Origin: Marinifilum caeruleilacunae | Lineage (GTDB): Bacteria; Bacteroidota; Bacteroidia; Bacteroidales; Marinifilaceae | Length of the DNA stretch: 64,000 bases | Reading direction: 5' to 3' | Assembly (NCBI RefSeq): GCF_013141825.1 | Contig: NZ_RZNH01000004.1 | Location: 124,531-188,530, forward strand | Part shown: in pieces, positions 35,225-43,510 of the stretch | Layout of the letters: every line of letters begins with the position of its first letter | How positions within the stretch are numbered: the first letter of the stretch is position 1 | The notes under the pieces: model-generated | Seen by the model: only the letters and a program-made list of their open reading frames with translations | Told to the model about the DNA's origin: nothing | The model's database searches: none | Program-made: the position numbers and the translations under genes

Positions 35225-36143
35225 GCTGATCGCTTTTTACACTCAAGGCCATAAAACAGTCCTCAATTCCAGGTTTAATTTTCTCTATTTCCAATTGTAA
35301 TCGACCTTTATTTTTCAGATAATCTTCGATTTCATCAATTAAAAAATCATTCCGCACATCGGTGTAATGCAAACTTTGCCCGAATAGAAAAACAGATTCT
35401 GTATGATCAAACTCTCTCAAATCCAACAAACTTTGATAGTTATCATCGCTTTTTATTGCATACAAATCTTTTCCAAACTGATCCACAATCTCAGCCGGAG
35501 AATTTACCTGCAGTATTTCACCTTCCTGAATAAGGGCAACACGTTCACACATATTTGCCTCATCCATATAAGGGGTAGCTACCACAATGGTAATCCCTTT
35601 CGATTTTAAGCCTTTTAACATCTGCCAGAACTCATTCCTCGAAACTGCATCAACACCAGTTGTAGGCTCATCGAGCAAGAGCACTTTAGGCTGATGAATT
35701 AAGGCGCAACACAATGCCAGCTTCTGCTTCATTCCCCCCGAAAGTTTACCAGCAAGCCGATCCTTAAAAGGTTCAATTTGCACCCATATATCATGGATCA
35801 TATCCATATTATCTGCTATGCGCGTATTAAAAACCCTTGCAAAAAACTCTAGGTTTTCAATCACACTAAGATCCTGATATAGAGAAAACTTCCCTGGCAT
35901 ATAGCCTAATAAATTTCGAATGACTTTGTACTGATCCACCACATCTGTTTCGCAAAGCCTTAGCTTTCCACTATCGGGTAGCAATAAAGTCGCGAGCAAT
36001 CTAAAGAGCGTAGTCTTCCCTGCCCCATCAGGACCAATAATTCCAAACAACTCTCCAGCCTTTATATCCAGATTGATATTTTTAAGTGCATGAACATCAT
36101 CGTATGATTTCGATAAATTATCGATTTGAATACCAGCATCCAT
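35217..36143 (-). CDS. ABC transporter ATP-binding protein
   Basis: 308 residues. Walker A GPDGAGKTTLFRLLA (~36-50), intact signature LSGGMKQKLALCC, Walker B VLLLDEPTTGVDAVSR. A ~75-residue C-terminal extension is typical of exporter-type drug/lipid ATPases. Pairs with the degenerate ATPase immediately downstream; together they equal the fused YbhF of E. coli. Six nt from the HlyD gene. Confidence 0.9.
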   Translation of the reverse strand: MDAGIQIDNLSKSYDDVHALKNINLDIKAGELFGIIGPDGAGKTTLFRLLATLLLPDSGKLRLCETDVVDQYKVIRNLLGYMPGKFSLYQDLSVIENLEFFARVFNTRIADNMDMIHDIWVQIEPFKDRLAGKLSGGMKQKLALCCALIHQPKVLLLDEPTTGVDAVSRNEFWQMLKGLKSKGITIVVATPYMDEANMCERVALIQEGEILQVNSPAEIVDQFGKDLYAIKSDDNYQSLLDLREFDHTESVFLFGQSLHYTDVRNDFLIDEIEDYLKNKGRLQLEIEKIKPGIEDCFMALSVKSDQHE

Positions 36144-36148
36144 AAGCT

Positions 36149-37033
36149 TTAAAATTTAATTTCACCTGGCATGCCAATTTTTAGTCGTCCATCGTTAACA
36201 ACCCTAACTTTAACGGCATAAACCAATTTCACTCTTTCCTCTTTGGTCTGAATAATCTTTGGTGTAAACTCCGATTGTGAAGAAATCCATGATACAGTTC
36301 CTTTAACACTTTCATTCTCTGTTTCATTTTTATCGATAATCACATCTACACCCTGACCTATTTTAAGAGCTGGCAATTGGTCTCCACTTACATAAACCCG
36401 AAGGTCCAAAACGTTTAAATCTGCCAATTTAAATAAAGGCGTGCCGGCATTTACCATTTCGTAAGGTTCCTTGTATTTTTCCAATACAGTAGCCGTTTTG
36501 GGCACAAAAATTTTACTTTTTTCAATCAAATCTTCCAAGGATTTAATTTGATTATCGTAACTCTCCAGATTGCCGAAAACCTGGGCATTTTCTGTTTTCA
36601 CAGATTCAATCTGCTTTTCTACAACCTGAACATTTCCATTGATATCGTCAAGTTCCTTTATTGAAACTGCTCCATCGGCAAACATCTTATCAATTCGCTT
36701 TTTGTCTTTTTGTAGTATGGCCAATTGTTCCTTGTACACCTCGATTCGGGATAATATATTCTGAATGCCCGCAGCAGTAGCCTTTCTTTGAGCTTTTAGC
36801 TGTTCTTTTTGCAGATAAAGTTGAGTTGTATCGATAAAACCAACCTGTTTCGCTTCTGTAAATTCATCTCCTTCTTCAAGCTGTAGTTCCATAATTTTAC
36901 CTGCATTTTCAGCAGAAATGATATAATCTACAGCCTCAAAATTACCATATGCATCAGATTGATCATTTCCATTTCCACAGGCCATTACCACCATAGCCAG
37001 AACCACTGTCATTATTATATTTGAATATTTCAT
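36149..37033 (-). CDS. HlyD/YbhG-type periplasmic adaptor protein
   Basis: 294 residues, lipoprotein-like N-terminus (VVLAMVVMACGNG; Cys ~19 could be lipidated). Flat beta-barrel at N (AENAGKIMELQLEEGDEF), a long coiled-coil hairpin (~75-180), then the second half of the barrel (VKLVYAVKVRVVNDGRLKIGMPGEI). Links the inner-membrane ABC transporter to TolC. Five nt from the tolC-like gene. Confidence 0.88.
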   Translation of the reverse strand: MKYSNIIMTVVLAMVVMACGNGNDQSDAYGNFEAVDYIISAENAGKIMELQLEEGDEFTEAKQVGFIDTTQLYLQKEQLKAQRKATAAGIQNILSRIEVYKEQLAILQKDKKRIDKMFADGAVSIKELDDINGNVQVVEKQIESVKTENAQVFGNLESYDNQIKSLEDLIEKSKIFVPKTATVLEKYKEPYEMVNAGTPLFKLADLNVLDLRVYVSGDQLPALKIGQGVDVIIDKNETENESVKGTVSWISSQSEFTPKIIQTKEERVKLVYAVKVRVVNDGRLKIGMPGEIKF

Positions 37034-37038
37034 TTCGA

Positions 37039-38340
37039 TCAGATTTTTGTATTTGTTATGCCTAAAATTCTTTTGTATTCACGTATTGCCTGACTCAGCT
37101 GAATTTCATGATATCTTCTATTGAGTTTGGCCTGAATTTCTTTGTTTAAATCTTCCAGGTAATCACTTGAAGTAATTACTCCATTGTCAAGCTGAGAAGA
37201 GGAGCTTTGGGTAACTTCTTCCTGAAGACTTACAATAGCGTCATCCTGCTCCAAAAGAATTTTAAATTTCGAGATGTTGTTAATTTCCTTTCGAAGTTCA
37301 AGTTTTTGATTTTTCTGAAAACTTGACAATTGAGTTGCCACCAGGTCTTTCTGATATTGATATTTTCTTTGGCTTCGTTTGCTCGATTTCCAATCGAAAA
37401 TATTCCAGCTTAATTTTGCCCCAATCATGTAATAACTATCAAAATCGTCGTTTAACTGATTGTACCCTGGTTGTCCATAACCCACCTGACCAAAAGCAGT
37501 AATTACCGGAAATCTGTCTTTCTTTGTAATTTCTATCTTCTCATCCAGCAGTAAGTTTTGACCCTTGTACCACTTGTATTCCGGTCTGTCTTCCCTAAGT
37601 TCATTCACTGACACAATCAAATCTGACTCGTCTTTTACATCAAGATCTTCCACATCAATATCATCATCTCTGCCCATCAGTTCTGCCAGTGTTTCCAGGC
37701 TAGTTCTTTCAACAAATTTTATTTCATTAATCTGCTGATCGATTAACAACAGCTCCGACTCCAGCACTTTAGCGTTAAAGGCAGCCATTGCTCCATTCTT
37801 TACAGCAGAATGAACTTGTTGTAAGCTGGCATCCACACTTTTTCTTTTCTCCAATAAAACCTGATTACTTTGTCTTAGCAAAAGAATAGTAAAGTACGCA
37901 TCGTTAACACGCTTGCGAAGCTCATACATCTTCACTTCCAAATCGGTTACTTCAACTTCTGTGGATATTTGGTCGAGTTTAATTTGACTTTTTGTCCTTC
38001 CTCCATTATAGATTAATTGTTCAACATCCAAATTCAGTGAGAATTGTTCTTTAGGAGCTCCGAATGAACCTGCTCCCGAAAGAGGACTGCTGGTAACATC
38101 GGATTGATAACTCATTTTACCATTTGCATACAGCTTTGGCAAATAAGCAGTTTTTATATTTTCAATACTTAAACCTGATTGTTTGTGCAACAACTCTTTC
38201 CCTTTTATTAAAGGATAATTTTGCTGTACTTCTTCATGAATTTGCTCCAGGCTAAGCTTAGCATCCTGCCCATAACCAGGCTCAATTAAAGCAAAGCAAA
38301 CCAGTAGTAAAGCACTACATTTGTACAATATCATTTTCAT
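37039..38340 (-). CDS. TolC-family outer membrane efflux channel
   Basis: 433 residues with a signal peptide (ends ...EPGYGQDA). Two repeats of the OEP fold, with long helical segments (EVTDLEVKMYELRKRVNDAYF; QLDNGVITSSDYLEDLNKEIQ) and barrel strands (SFGAPKEQFSLNLDVEQLIYNGG; YYMIGAKLSWNIFDW). Second gene after the TetR repressor, 5 nt downstream. Confidence 0.9.
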   Translation of the reverse strand: MKMILYKCSALLLVCFALIEPGYGQDAKLSLEQIHEEVQQNYPLIKGKELLHKQSGLSIENIKTAYLPKLYANGKMSYQSDVTSSPLSGAGSFGAPKEQFSLNLDVEQLIYNGGRTKSQIKLDQISTEVEVTDLEVKMYELRKRVNDAYFTILLLRQSNQVLLEKRKSVDASLQQVHSAVKNGAMAAFNAKVLESELLLIDQQINEIKFVERTSLETLAELMGRDDDIDVEDLDVKDESDLIVSVNELREDRPEYKWYKGQNLLLDEKIEITKKDRFPVITAFGQVGYGQPGYNQLNDDFDSYYMIGAKLSWNIFDWKSSKRSQRKYQYQKDLVATQLSSFQKNQKLELRKEINNISKFKILLEQDDAIVSLQEEVTQSSSSQLDNGVITSSDYLEDLNKEIQAKLNRRYHEIQLSQAIREYKRILGITNTKI

Positions 38341-38345
38341 TTTAT

Positions 38346-38954
38346 CTACATTTTAATGGATTGAATCACAAAATCAGCAACACGATCGGCCCTCTGCTTT
38401 AGAACTTCCGACACATCATCATTGGAGTACAATATTTCTACGGCTATTGGTCTACTTACAATTGGAAATATGCACAAACTCATAATATTCCATAGCAATT
38501 CCCTGGGATCGATAGGTCTTATTTTGCCTTCATTAATATATTGCTGGATTTGCATCCTGGTTTTCTCTTTGGCTTCAACCACTCCTTCAAATTTCATTAA
38601 GCGTAAAAAGCGATCGGGGTTGGCGCTGGCTTCGCTCAAAACAAAAATTGGAATAAAAGGATACTCAATCAACACATTGTAGTAATGATGACACAGGTTT
38701 CTAATTTTAGTAAACAACTCTGAATCGTCAGCTAAAAAAGAAGCCAAAGGGCCCAATAGTTTGCGAATGGCACCTTCAAAAACCTGTTCGAATAGCTTTT
38801 CTTTGTTCCGGTAATAGTAATGAAGTAATGCTTTATTTATGCCAGCCTCATCAGCAATTTCCTGCATTCTTGCACCCGCTAATCCTTTGGCGGCAAATAT
38901 TTTTTTGGCTGCATCAAGGATTTGCTTTTGTGTTTCCTCCGATTTTTCTCTCAT
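38346..38954 (-). CDS. TetR/AcrR repressor of the exporter operon
   Basis: 202 residues from the ATG at 38954 (an upstream ATG at 38987 adds MILTNWLKKIN and is less likely because it puts an operator inside the coding sequence). N-terminal helix-turn-helix (EETQKQILDAAKKIFAAKGLAGARMQEIADEAGINKALLHYYY is the usual shape, ~5-47), C-terminal ligand domain as in CecR/YbiH, which regulates the ybhGFSR-type exporter in E. coli. It is the first gene of the operon, and three 16-bp operators flank its promoter, so autoregulation is expected. Confidence 0.88.
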   Translation of the reverse strand: MREKSEETQKQILDAAKKIFAAKGLAGARMQEIADEAGINKALLHYYYRNKEKLFEQVFEGAIRKLLGPLASFLADDSELFTKIRNLCHHYYNVLIEYPFIPIFVLSEASANPDRFLRLMKFEGVVEAKEKTRMQIQQYINEGKIRPIDPRELLWNIMSLCIFPIVSRPIAVEILYSNDDVSEVLKQRADRVADFVIQSIKM

Positions 38955-38965
38955 ATTTATCTTTT

Positions 38966-38981
38966 TTAACCAGTTGGTTAA
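38966..38981. promoter_or_regulatory. TetR operator, proximal copy
   Basis: TTAACCA-GT-TGGTTAA, a perfect 7+2+7 inverted repeat, 12 nt before the chosen start of the repressor. Confidence 0.8.
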
Positions 38982-39009
38982 TATCATTTCATAAAATTAA
39001 CCATTTAGT

Positions 39010-39025
39010 TTAACCAAATGGTTAA
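39010..39025. promoter_or_regulatory. TetR operator, middle copy
   Basis: TTAACCA-AA-TGGTTAA, identical to 39074-39089 and directly downstream of the -7 element. A degraded half copy (TTAACCA) is at 38997-39003. Confidence 0.8.
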
Positions 39026-39027
39026 TG

Positions 39028-39055
39028 CAAATATATGACATTAATTTCTAGCCAA
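39028..39055 (-). promoter_or_regulatory. Bacteroidota promoter of the exporter operon
   Basis: TTG at 39053-39055, 17-bp spacer, TATATTTG at 39028-39035 on the minus strand. Operator copies lie on both sides of it. Confidence 0.7.
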
Positions 39056-39073
39056 AAAGACTTTTTACATTTT

Positions 39074-39089
39074 TTAACCAAATGGTTAA
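39074..39089. promoter_or_regulatory. TetR operator, distal copy
   Basis: TTAACCA-AA-TGGTTAA, 18 bp upstream of the -33 box; with the middle copy it could support cooperative binding or looping. Confidence 0.75.
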
Positions 39090-39097
39090 AAACAAAA

Positions 39098-39127
39098 AAA
39101 AGAACCCTTAAACAATAGAGTTCTTTT
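39098..39127 (-). terminator. Terminator after the FtsX-type permease gene
   Basis: AAAAGAAC / GTTCTTTT, 8-bp stem with a 14-nt loop and a T-rich tail on the minus strand (TTTTTTTGTTTTT). Confidence 0.6.
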
Positions 39128-39143
39128 CTAAGCATACTTTATA

Positions 39144-41567
39144 CTATTCGTAACGTAACGATTTAATAGGATTTGTATTGGCAACCTTTAGCGAATGCCC
39201 GCTCACTGTAATTACAGCGAGTAATAATGATATCACCAATGCAATAATAAAATAATACCAGGGGAAATCGATTCGATAAACAAAATTCGATAACCATTTG
39301 TGCATCGCATAAAAGCTAATTGGCCAGGCAATTAAATTTGCAAGAATCACACTCACACATAAATTTCTACTAAGCAGCACCACTAAATTCATTTCTGTGC
39401 TACCCAATACTTTTCTGATTCCAATTTCTTTAACACGTTGTTGCATTTCGAACGAAACCAAACCCAGTAGGCCAAGCAGGGCAATAATGAAAGCCAAAAT
39501 GGTAAATGATGTCAAAATATTGGCAACCCTCACCTCACCTTTAAACAAAGTATTGAAATCTTCATCCAGAAAGAAATACTCAAAAGGTTCGCCTTTGGTC
39601 ATTTTCATCCATATTTTTTTCACCATTTTCATACCGCCCATCACATTATCAGGCTTTAACTTCACCAACATATATCTTTGATGGTATTTTGGAGTATAGG
39701 TTAAAAACATGGGTAAAATTTTATCTCTCATCGATTCGAAATGGAAGTTCTTAATGACACCAACAATCTCAATAAGCGTTCTTCCATTTTCCGAAAAGTT
39801 TGGGCGATATACATTCCTACCTATGGCGCAATCGGTGTAGCCTAATGCATGAATCGCTGCTTCGTTTGCAATAAATACAGCAGTGTCGGCCAGTCTATTA
39901 CGATCAAAATTTCTTCCCTCCTTTATTTTCAAATCGAGAAGGTCAATAAAATTCTCATCTACATGCATCAGTCTAAAATTGATCATGTCTTCATTACTTG
40001 CCCCTTCGCGGTACATCGACCAGCCATTTGTTCCTCTTCCAGGAACCATCCCTGAGAAGGATACACTTTCTACTCCCGTATATTTAAAGAGCATTTCTTT
40101 AATGGTCTCCTTTTCGTCAGCATCGAAAGTATAAGCTCGATCAACCACCATAACTCTCTCTTTTTCAAACCCAAGTTTTTTGGTTTGCATAAAGTCTACC
40201 TGTTCCTTCATTACAAAGGCCGATATTAAAATTCCAATGGCAACAGTAAATTGGAAAACAACCAGAGATGCCCTGATGTTTTTCCCGAGCCTTCCTTTTC
40301 GAACTTCGCCTTTTAGCACACTAATGACTCTAAATCCCGATAAGGATAAAGCTGTATAGGTTCCTGCAAAAATGACTACAAAAACGATTACTCCTGCAAC
40401 AAAAAGCAGATATTGAGGTTGCCACAGCAATGTTGATGACAGTTCCTTTTTTGCAATCATATTAAATGATGGCAACATCAATTCAATTAAGAAATAGGAA
40501 AGTATGGCAGCGAAAATTGTCATGATAAAGGTTTCGGCATAGAATTGTATCATTAACATTTCACGACTGCTTCCAAAAACTTTGCGCACGCCAACTTCAC
40601 CTGCCCTGGTGTATGATCGTGCAGTAGTAAGATTTAGGAAATTTACACATGCTAATAAAAGAATAAAAAAGGCTATGGCGGAGAAAATGTAAACGTACTT
40701 AATATCGCTAATGGGCTCTATTTGACCATCGGTTTTTGAGTGCAGGTATATTTTTTCCAGAGGTTCCAGGTAGTAATTAAACTCGTTGCCCATATTTTCC
40801 CACTCATACACATCAATACCAAGAACGCTTTTCAGTTTTGGCCCCATGTATTTCAGGGTAAAATCTCTGAATTTCGATTCCAGCTCTTTATAATCCGTGC
40901 CAGGCTCCAACAAGAAATAGGCCTGCATGTAATCGCTAAACCAATTGTCATTGTCTTCGGCACTTAGCTTTAGGTTACACACCAAATTGTAATGAAAATG
41001 AGAGTTCACAGGCACATCTTCTACAACACCTGTTACGGTATAGAGCGTCTTTTCTCCCATACGAATCACTTTCCCAAGCGGATTTGCCTCTCCAAAATAC
41101 TTGTTGGCTGTGCTTTCGGTCAACACAATATTGCCCGAACCGTACAAGGCAGTTTTTGGATCTCCATAAATAAACGGTCGGTCGAATACCTGGAAGAAAG
41201 TTGAATCGGTTCTCAACAGCTTGTTCTCTACAAACTGTTTATCTTCATAGGTGAATAGTACATTATTCCAGAAATGTGTGCGAACCGCATACTTCACTTC
41301 AGGAAAATCTGCTTGTGCTGTAGGCGAGAAAGGCGCACAAATCGTATTCCCTTCAAATCTTCTTTCGCCCATCTTCATTTTTACTGCAACACGATAGATA
41401 TCCTCAGACTTAGTATAGAACTTGTCGTAACTTAATTCATCCTGAACAAAAAGATAGATCAGGAATACACAAGCCAACCCGATAGCTAAACCAACTACAT
41501 TGATAAAGGAATAGCCTTTATACTTTTTCATGTTGCGAAAGGCAACCTTAAAAAAATTCAGAATCAT
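39144..41567 (-). CDS. MacB/FtsX-family ABC transporter permease
   Basis: 807 residues from the ATG at 41567 (MILNFFKVAFRNMKKYK); an upstream ATG at 41603 adds 12 residues and is less typical. Membrane segment near residue 25-45, a large periplasmic MacB_PCD domain (~50-280), FtsX domain 1 (three helices, ~290-430), a second periplasmic domain (~450-660) and FtsX domain 2 (~680-790). LGLLGLVSFEMQQRVKEIGIRKVLGS is the classic end motif. This eight-helix form is common in Bacteroidota, usually without a partner ATPase next door, as here. Substrate unknown. Confidence 0.85.
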   Translation of the reverse strand: MILNFFKVAFRNMKKYKGYSFINVVGLAIGLACVFLIYLFVQDELSYDKFYTKSEDIYRVAVKMKMGERRFEGNTICAPFSPTAQADFPEVKYAVRTHFWNNVLFTYEDKQFVENKLLRTDSTFFQVFDRPFIYGDPKTALYGSGNIVLTESTANKYFGEANPLGKVIRMGEKTLYTVTGVVEDVPVNSHFHYNLVCNLKLSAEDNDNWFSDYMQAYFLLEPGTDYKELESKFRDFTLKYMGPKLKSVLGIDVYEWENMGNEFNYYLEPLEKIYLHSKTDGQIEPISDIKYVYIFSAIAFFILLLACVNFLNLTTARSYTRAGEVGVRKVFGSSREMLMIQFYAETFIMTIFAAILSYFLIELMLPSFNMIAKKELSSTLLWQPQYLLFVAGVIVFVVIFAGTYTALSLSGFRVISVLKGEVRKGRLGKNIRASLVVFQFTVAIGILISAFVMKEQVDFMQTKKLGFEKERVMVVDRAYTFDADEKETIKEMLFKYTGVESVSFSGMVPGRGTNGWSMYREGASNEDMINFRLMHVDENFIDLLDLKIKEGRNFDRNRLADTAVFIANEAAIHALGYTDCAIGRNVYRPNFSENGRTLIEIVGVIKNFHFESMRDKILPMFLTYTPKYHQRYMLVKLKPDNVMGGMKMVKKIWMKMTKGEPFEYFFLDEDFNTLFKGEVRVANILTSFTILAFIIALLGLLGLVSFEMQQRVKEIGIRKVLGSTEMNLVVLLSRNLCVSVILANLIAWPISFYAMHKWLSNFVYRIDFPWYYFIIALVISLLLAVITVSGHSLKVANTNPIKSLRYE

Positions 41568-41712
41568 CACACTAAGATTAAGGTTATGACAATTCACAAT
41601 CAATCAACATGCCACCCATCATACCGCACTCATTATCTGAACATTGAGAATAATCGCAAATAATCTCACATGTCCATTAACGAACACTTCATTTTCAATT
41701 ACGGACAAAAAA

Positions 41713-41736
41713 AGAGGGATGCTTTCGCGTCCCTCT
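41713..41736 (-). terminator. Terminator after the DUF1015 gene
   Basis: AGAGGGA / TCCCTCT stem with a GC-closed loop and a T-tract (TTTTTTT) on the minus strand. Confidence 0.85.
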
Positions 41737-41759
41737 CCCAAATATAGTATTGACTTTTA

Positions 41760-43010
41760 TTAGTCTAATTTGTGAATTAACAAACCTGAACGAAGCTTAG
41801 GCTCGAACCAAGTTGTTTTTGGAGGCATGATGTTACCAGTGTCAGCAATATCAATTAACTGTTGCATAGATACAGCGTACAATGCAAATGCTGCTTTCAT
41901 ATCACCATTGTCAACACGTTTTTTCAACTCACCTAATCCACGGATACCACCAACGAATTCTGCACGTGTAGTCGTACGAAGATCTTTAATATCAAGTAAG
42001 TTATCCAATACGTGGTTAGAAAGGATGGTTACGTCAAGAACACCAATTGGATCTTTATCATCGTAAGTTCCTTCTTTAGCATTCATTTTGTACCACTTTC
42101 CTTCTAAATACATAGAGAATTCGTGAAGTTTAGCTGGCTTGTAAATCTCTTCGCCCATGCACTCTACTTCGAAAGTTCCTTCTAGCTTTGCCAAGAACTC
42201 TTCTGCAGTCATACCATTCAAATCCTTTACTACACGGTTGTAGTCAATAATTTTCAGTTGGTTATCTGGGAAGTGAACTGCCATAAAGTAGTTGTACTCT
42301 TCGTCGCCAGTGTGGTTTGGATTCTTAGCAGCGAACTCATCACCAATACGAGCAGCAGCAGCTGTTCTGTGGTGACCATCAGCTACGTATGTTGCAGGAA
42401 CTTTAGTTGCGAACAACTCTTCCAACTCTTTGTTTGTAGCTGCATCGTTTACTGGCCAAAAATGGTGACCGAAACCATCTTCTGCAACGAAATCGTAAGT
42501 AGCTTCTTCGTTTTTAACGATGTTTTCAACAATAGCATCGATTTCAGGCACTGCTTTGTACGAGAAGAATACTGGCTCTAAGTTAGCCTTAGTGTAACGA
42601 GTTAAGATCATACGATCTTCTTCTTTGTCTGGACGAGTTAACTCGTGCTTTTTAATTACACCTGTTTTGTAATCTTCACAAGCAGCGTTAGCAACGATAC
42701 CGTACTGCGTACGACCGTCCATTGTTTGAGCATAGATGTAGAATTTAGCTTCTTCATCTTGCTTCAACCAACCTTTTTCTTGCCACAAGTTGAAGTTTGA
42801 AACTGATTTTTCATATACTTCTTCAGAGTGAACATCAGTTCCAGCAGGACAATCAATCTCTGCTCTTGTAATGTGTAATAAAGAACAATCTTTACCTTCA
42901 GCCATTTGAGCAGCCTCTTCTGAATTCATTACGTCGTATGGAAGACATGCTAAATCCTTAGCGATATCTTTAGTAGGGCGCAAGCCTCTGAATGGTTTTA
43001 CTATAGCCAT
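41760..43010 (-). CDS. DUF1015 family protein of the serine operon
   Basis: 416 residues. The DUF1015 landmarks are IVKPFRGLRPTKDIAKDLACLPYDVMN at the start, the R-P-DKEEDRMILTRYTKAN stretch (~118-136) and the TYVADGHHRTAAAARIGDEF motif (~204-223). The family is regularly found next to serA/serC in Bacteroidota and Clostridia; a role in serine metabolism (some members act as phosphoserine phosphatase-like or serine kinase-related) is unproven. Last gene of the serC-serA-DUF1015 block, separated from serA by a four-helix-bundle cassette. Confidence 0.85.
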   Translation of the reverse strand: MAIVKPFRGLRPTKDIAKDLACLPYDVMNSEEAAQMAEGKDCSLLHITRAEIDCPAGTDVHSEEVYEKSVSNFNLWQEKGWLKQDEEAKFYIYAQTMDGRTQYGIVANAACEDYKTGVIKKHELTRPDKEEDRMILTRYTKANLEPVFFSYKAVPEIDAIVENIVKNEEATYDFVAEDGFGHHFWPVNDAATNKELEELFATKVPATYVADGHHRTAAAARIGDEFAAKNPNHTGDEEYNYFMAVHFPDNQLKIIDYNRVVKDLNGMTAEEFLAKLEGTFEVECMGEEIYKPAKLHEFSMYLEGKWYKMNAKEGTYDDKDPIGVLDVTILSNHVLDNLLDIKDLRTTTRAEFVGGIRGLGELKKRVDNGDMKAAFALYAVSMQQLIDIADTGNIMPPKTTWFEPKLRSGLLIHKLD

Positions 43011-43057
43011 CGTTAATATGTTTTTGTTGTGTTGTTAATTTTTGTGTTTACCTATCT

Positions 43058-43090
43058 GTGAATTAGTGATTTCGTGAATTTGTAATATTG
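43058..43090 (-). repeat. Left inverted repeat of the IVP-like cassette
   Basis: Four tandem 8-mers: GTGAATTA, GTGATTTC, GTGAATTT, GTAATATT, then G. It ends directly at the stop codon of the four-helix-bundle gene (43091). Compared with the reverse complement of 43475-43507, 29 of 33 bases match (26 of 29 in the outer part). Confidence 0.85.
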
Positions 43091-43456
43091 TTATTTAGAT
43101 TCCAGTTTCTTCTCCAAATATTTCTTATAACCCGATGCCATTTTAGACAAATCAGTTAATATTTTTCGAATCTCATCATACTGATTTTGATCAATATATT
43201 TCTGTTGCAATGCTATTTCAGAACACACCAAACATTCACGAATAGAACCTTTTGATGTTTTCAGATATTTTAAAGACAAGGGTATTGTCTCCCCATATCC
43301 CTCTCCAATATTTAAAGCAACAGAATTTGCAGCTCTTCTATATTGATTTGTTAAACCAAACCTCTCATCATTTGGAAAGTGTTTCGTTTGGTTATAAACC
43401 ATTTTAATCATTTCCAATGATTTCTGATAAAGATCTAATTTTTCAAAATCAAACAT
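43091..43456 (-). CDS. Four-helix-bundle protein of the 23S rRNA IVP (S23) family
   Basis: 121 residues, all helical. Family landmarks are FEKLDLYQKSLEMIKMVY at the start, LTNQYRRAANSVALNIGEGYGE in the centre (~35-56) and SKGSIRECLVCSEIALQQKYI (~69-89), with a lysine-rich end (KYLEKKLESK). Members were first seen inside intervening sequences of 23S rRNA genes in spirochaetes and others, and related bundles (Avd) assist diversity-generating retroelements; the orphan members have no established role. It has a weak TTG-N16-TAATTTTG promoter that falls inside the right repeat. Neither an rRNA gene nor a reverse transcriptase lies nearby. Confidence 0.88.
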   Translation of the reverse strand: MFDFEKLDLYQKSLEMIKMVYNQTKHFPNDERFGLTNQYRRAANSVALNIGEGYGETIPLSLKYLKTSKGSIRECLVCSEIALQQKYIDQNQYDEIRKILTDLSKMASGYKKYLEKKLESK

Positions 43457-43474
43457 TTAATAGCTGTAAACTCC

Positions 43475-43507
43475 CAAAATTACAAATTCACTAAATCACA
43501 AAATCAC
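43475..43507 (-). repeat. Right inverted repeat of the IVP-like cassette
   Basis: Read on the minus strand: GTGATTTT, GTGATTTA, GTGAATTT, GTAATTTT, then G. Inverted copy of 43058-43090. The promoter-like TAATTTTG of the four-helix-bundle gene is part of it (43475-43482). Confidence 0.85.
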
Positions 43508-43510
43508 GAT

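Larger units (their letters stand above)
43058..43508 (-). mobile_element. Putative IVP-like cassette (ORF between inverted repeats)
   Basis: A 450-bp unit comprising one four-helix-bundle gene and two inverted repeats, placed in the serA-DUF1015 spacing. Its right end is 3 nt from the serA stop codon and its left end 47 nt from the DUF1015 start. Excision would leave ~50 nt between the two genes. A candidate 4-bp duplication ATCT (43054-43057 and 43509-43512) flanks it, but one base is not accounted for at the right end. No transposase is encoded, so any movement would need outside enzymes. Confidence 0.55.

Noticed and set aside
38954-38987. Upstream ATG of the TetR gene at 38987
   Set aside because: It would place a perfect operator inside the coding sequence, and the family usually starts close to the helix-turn-helix.
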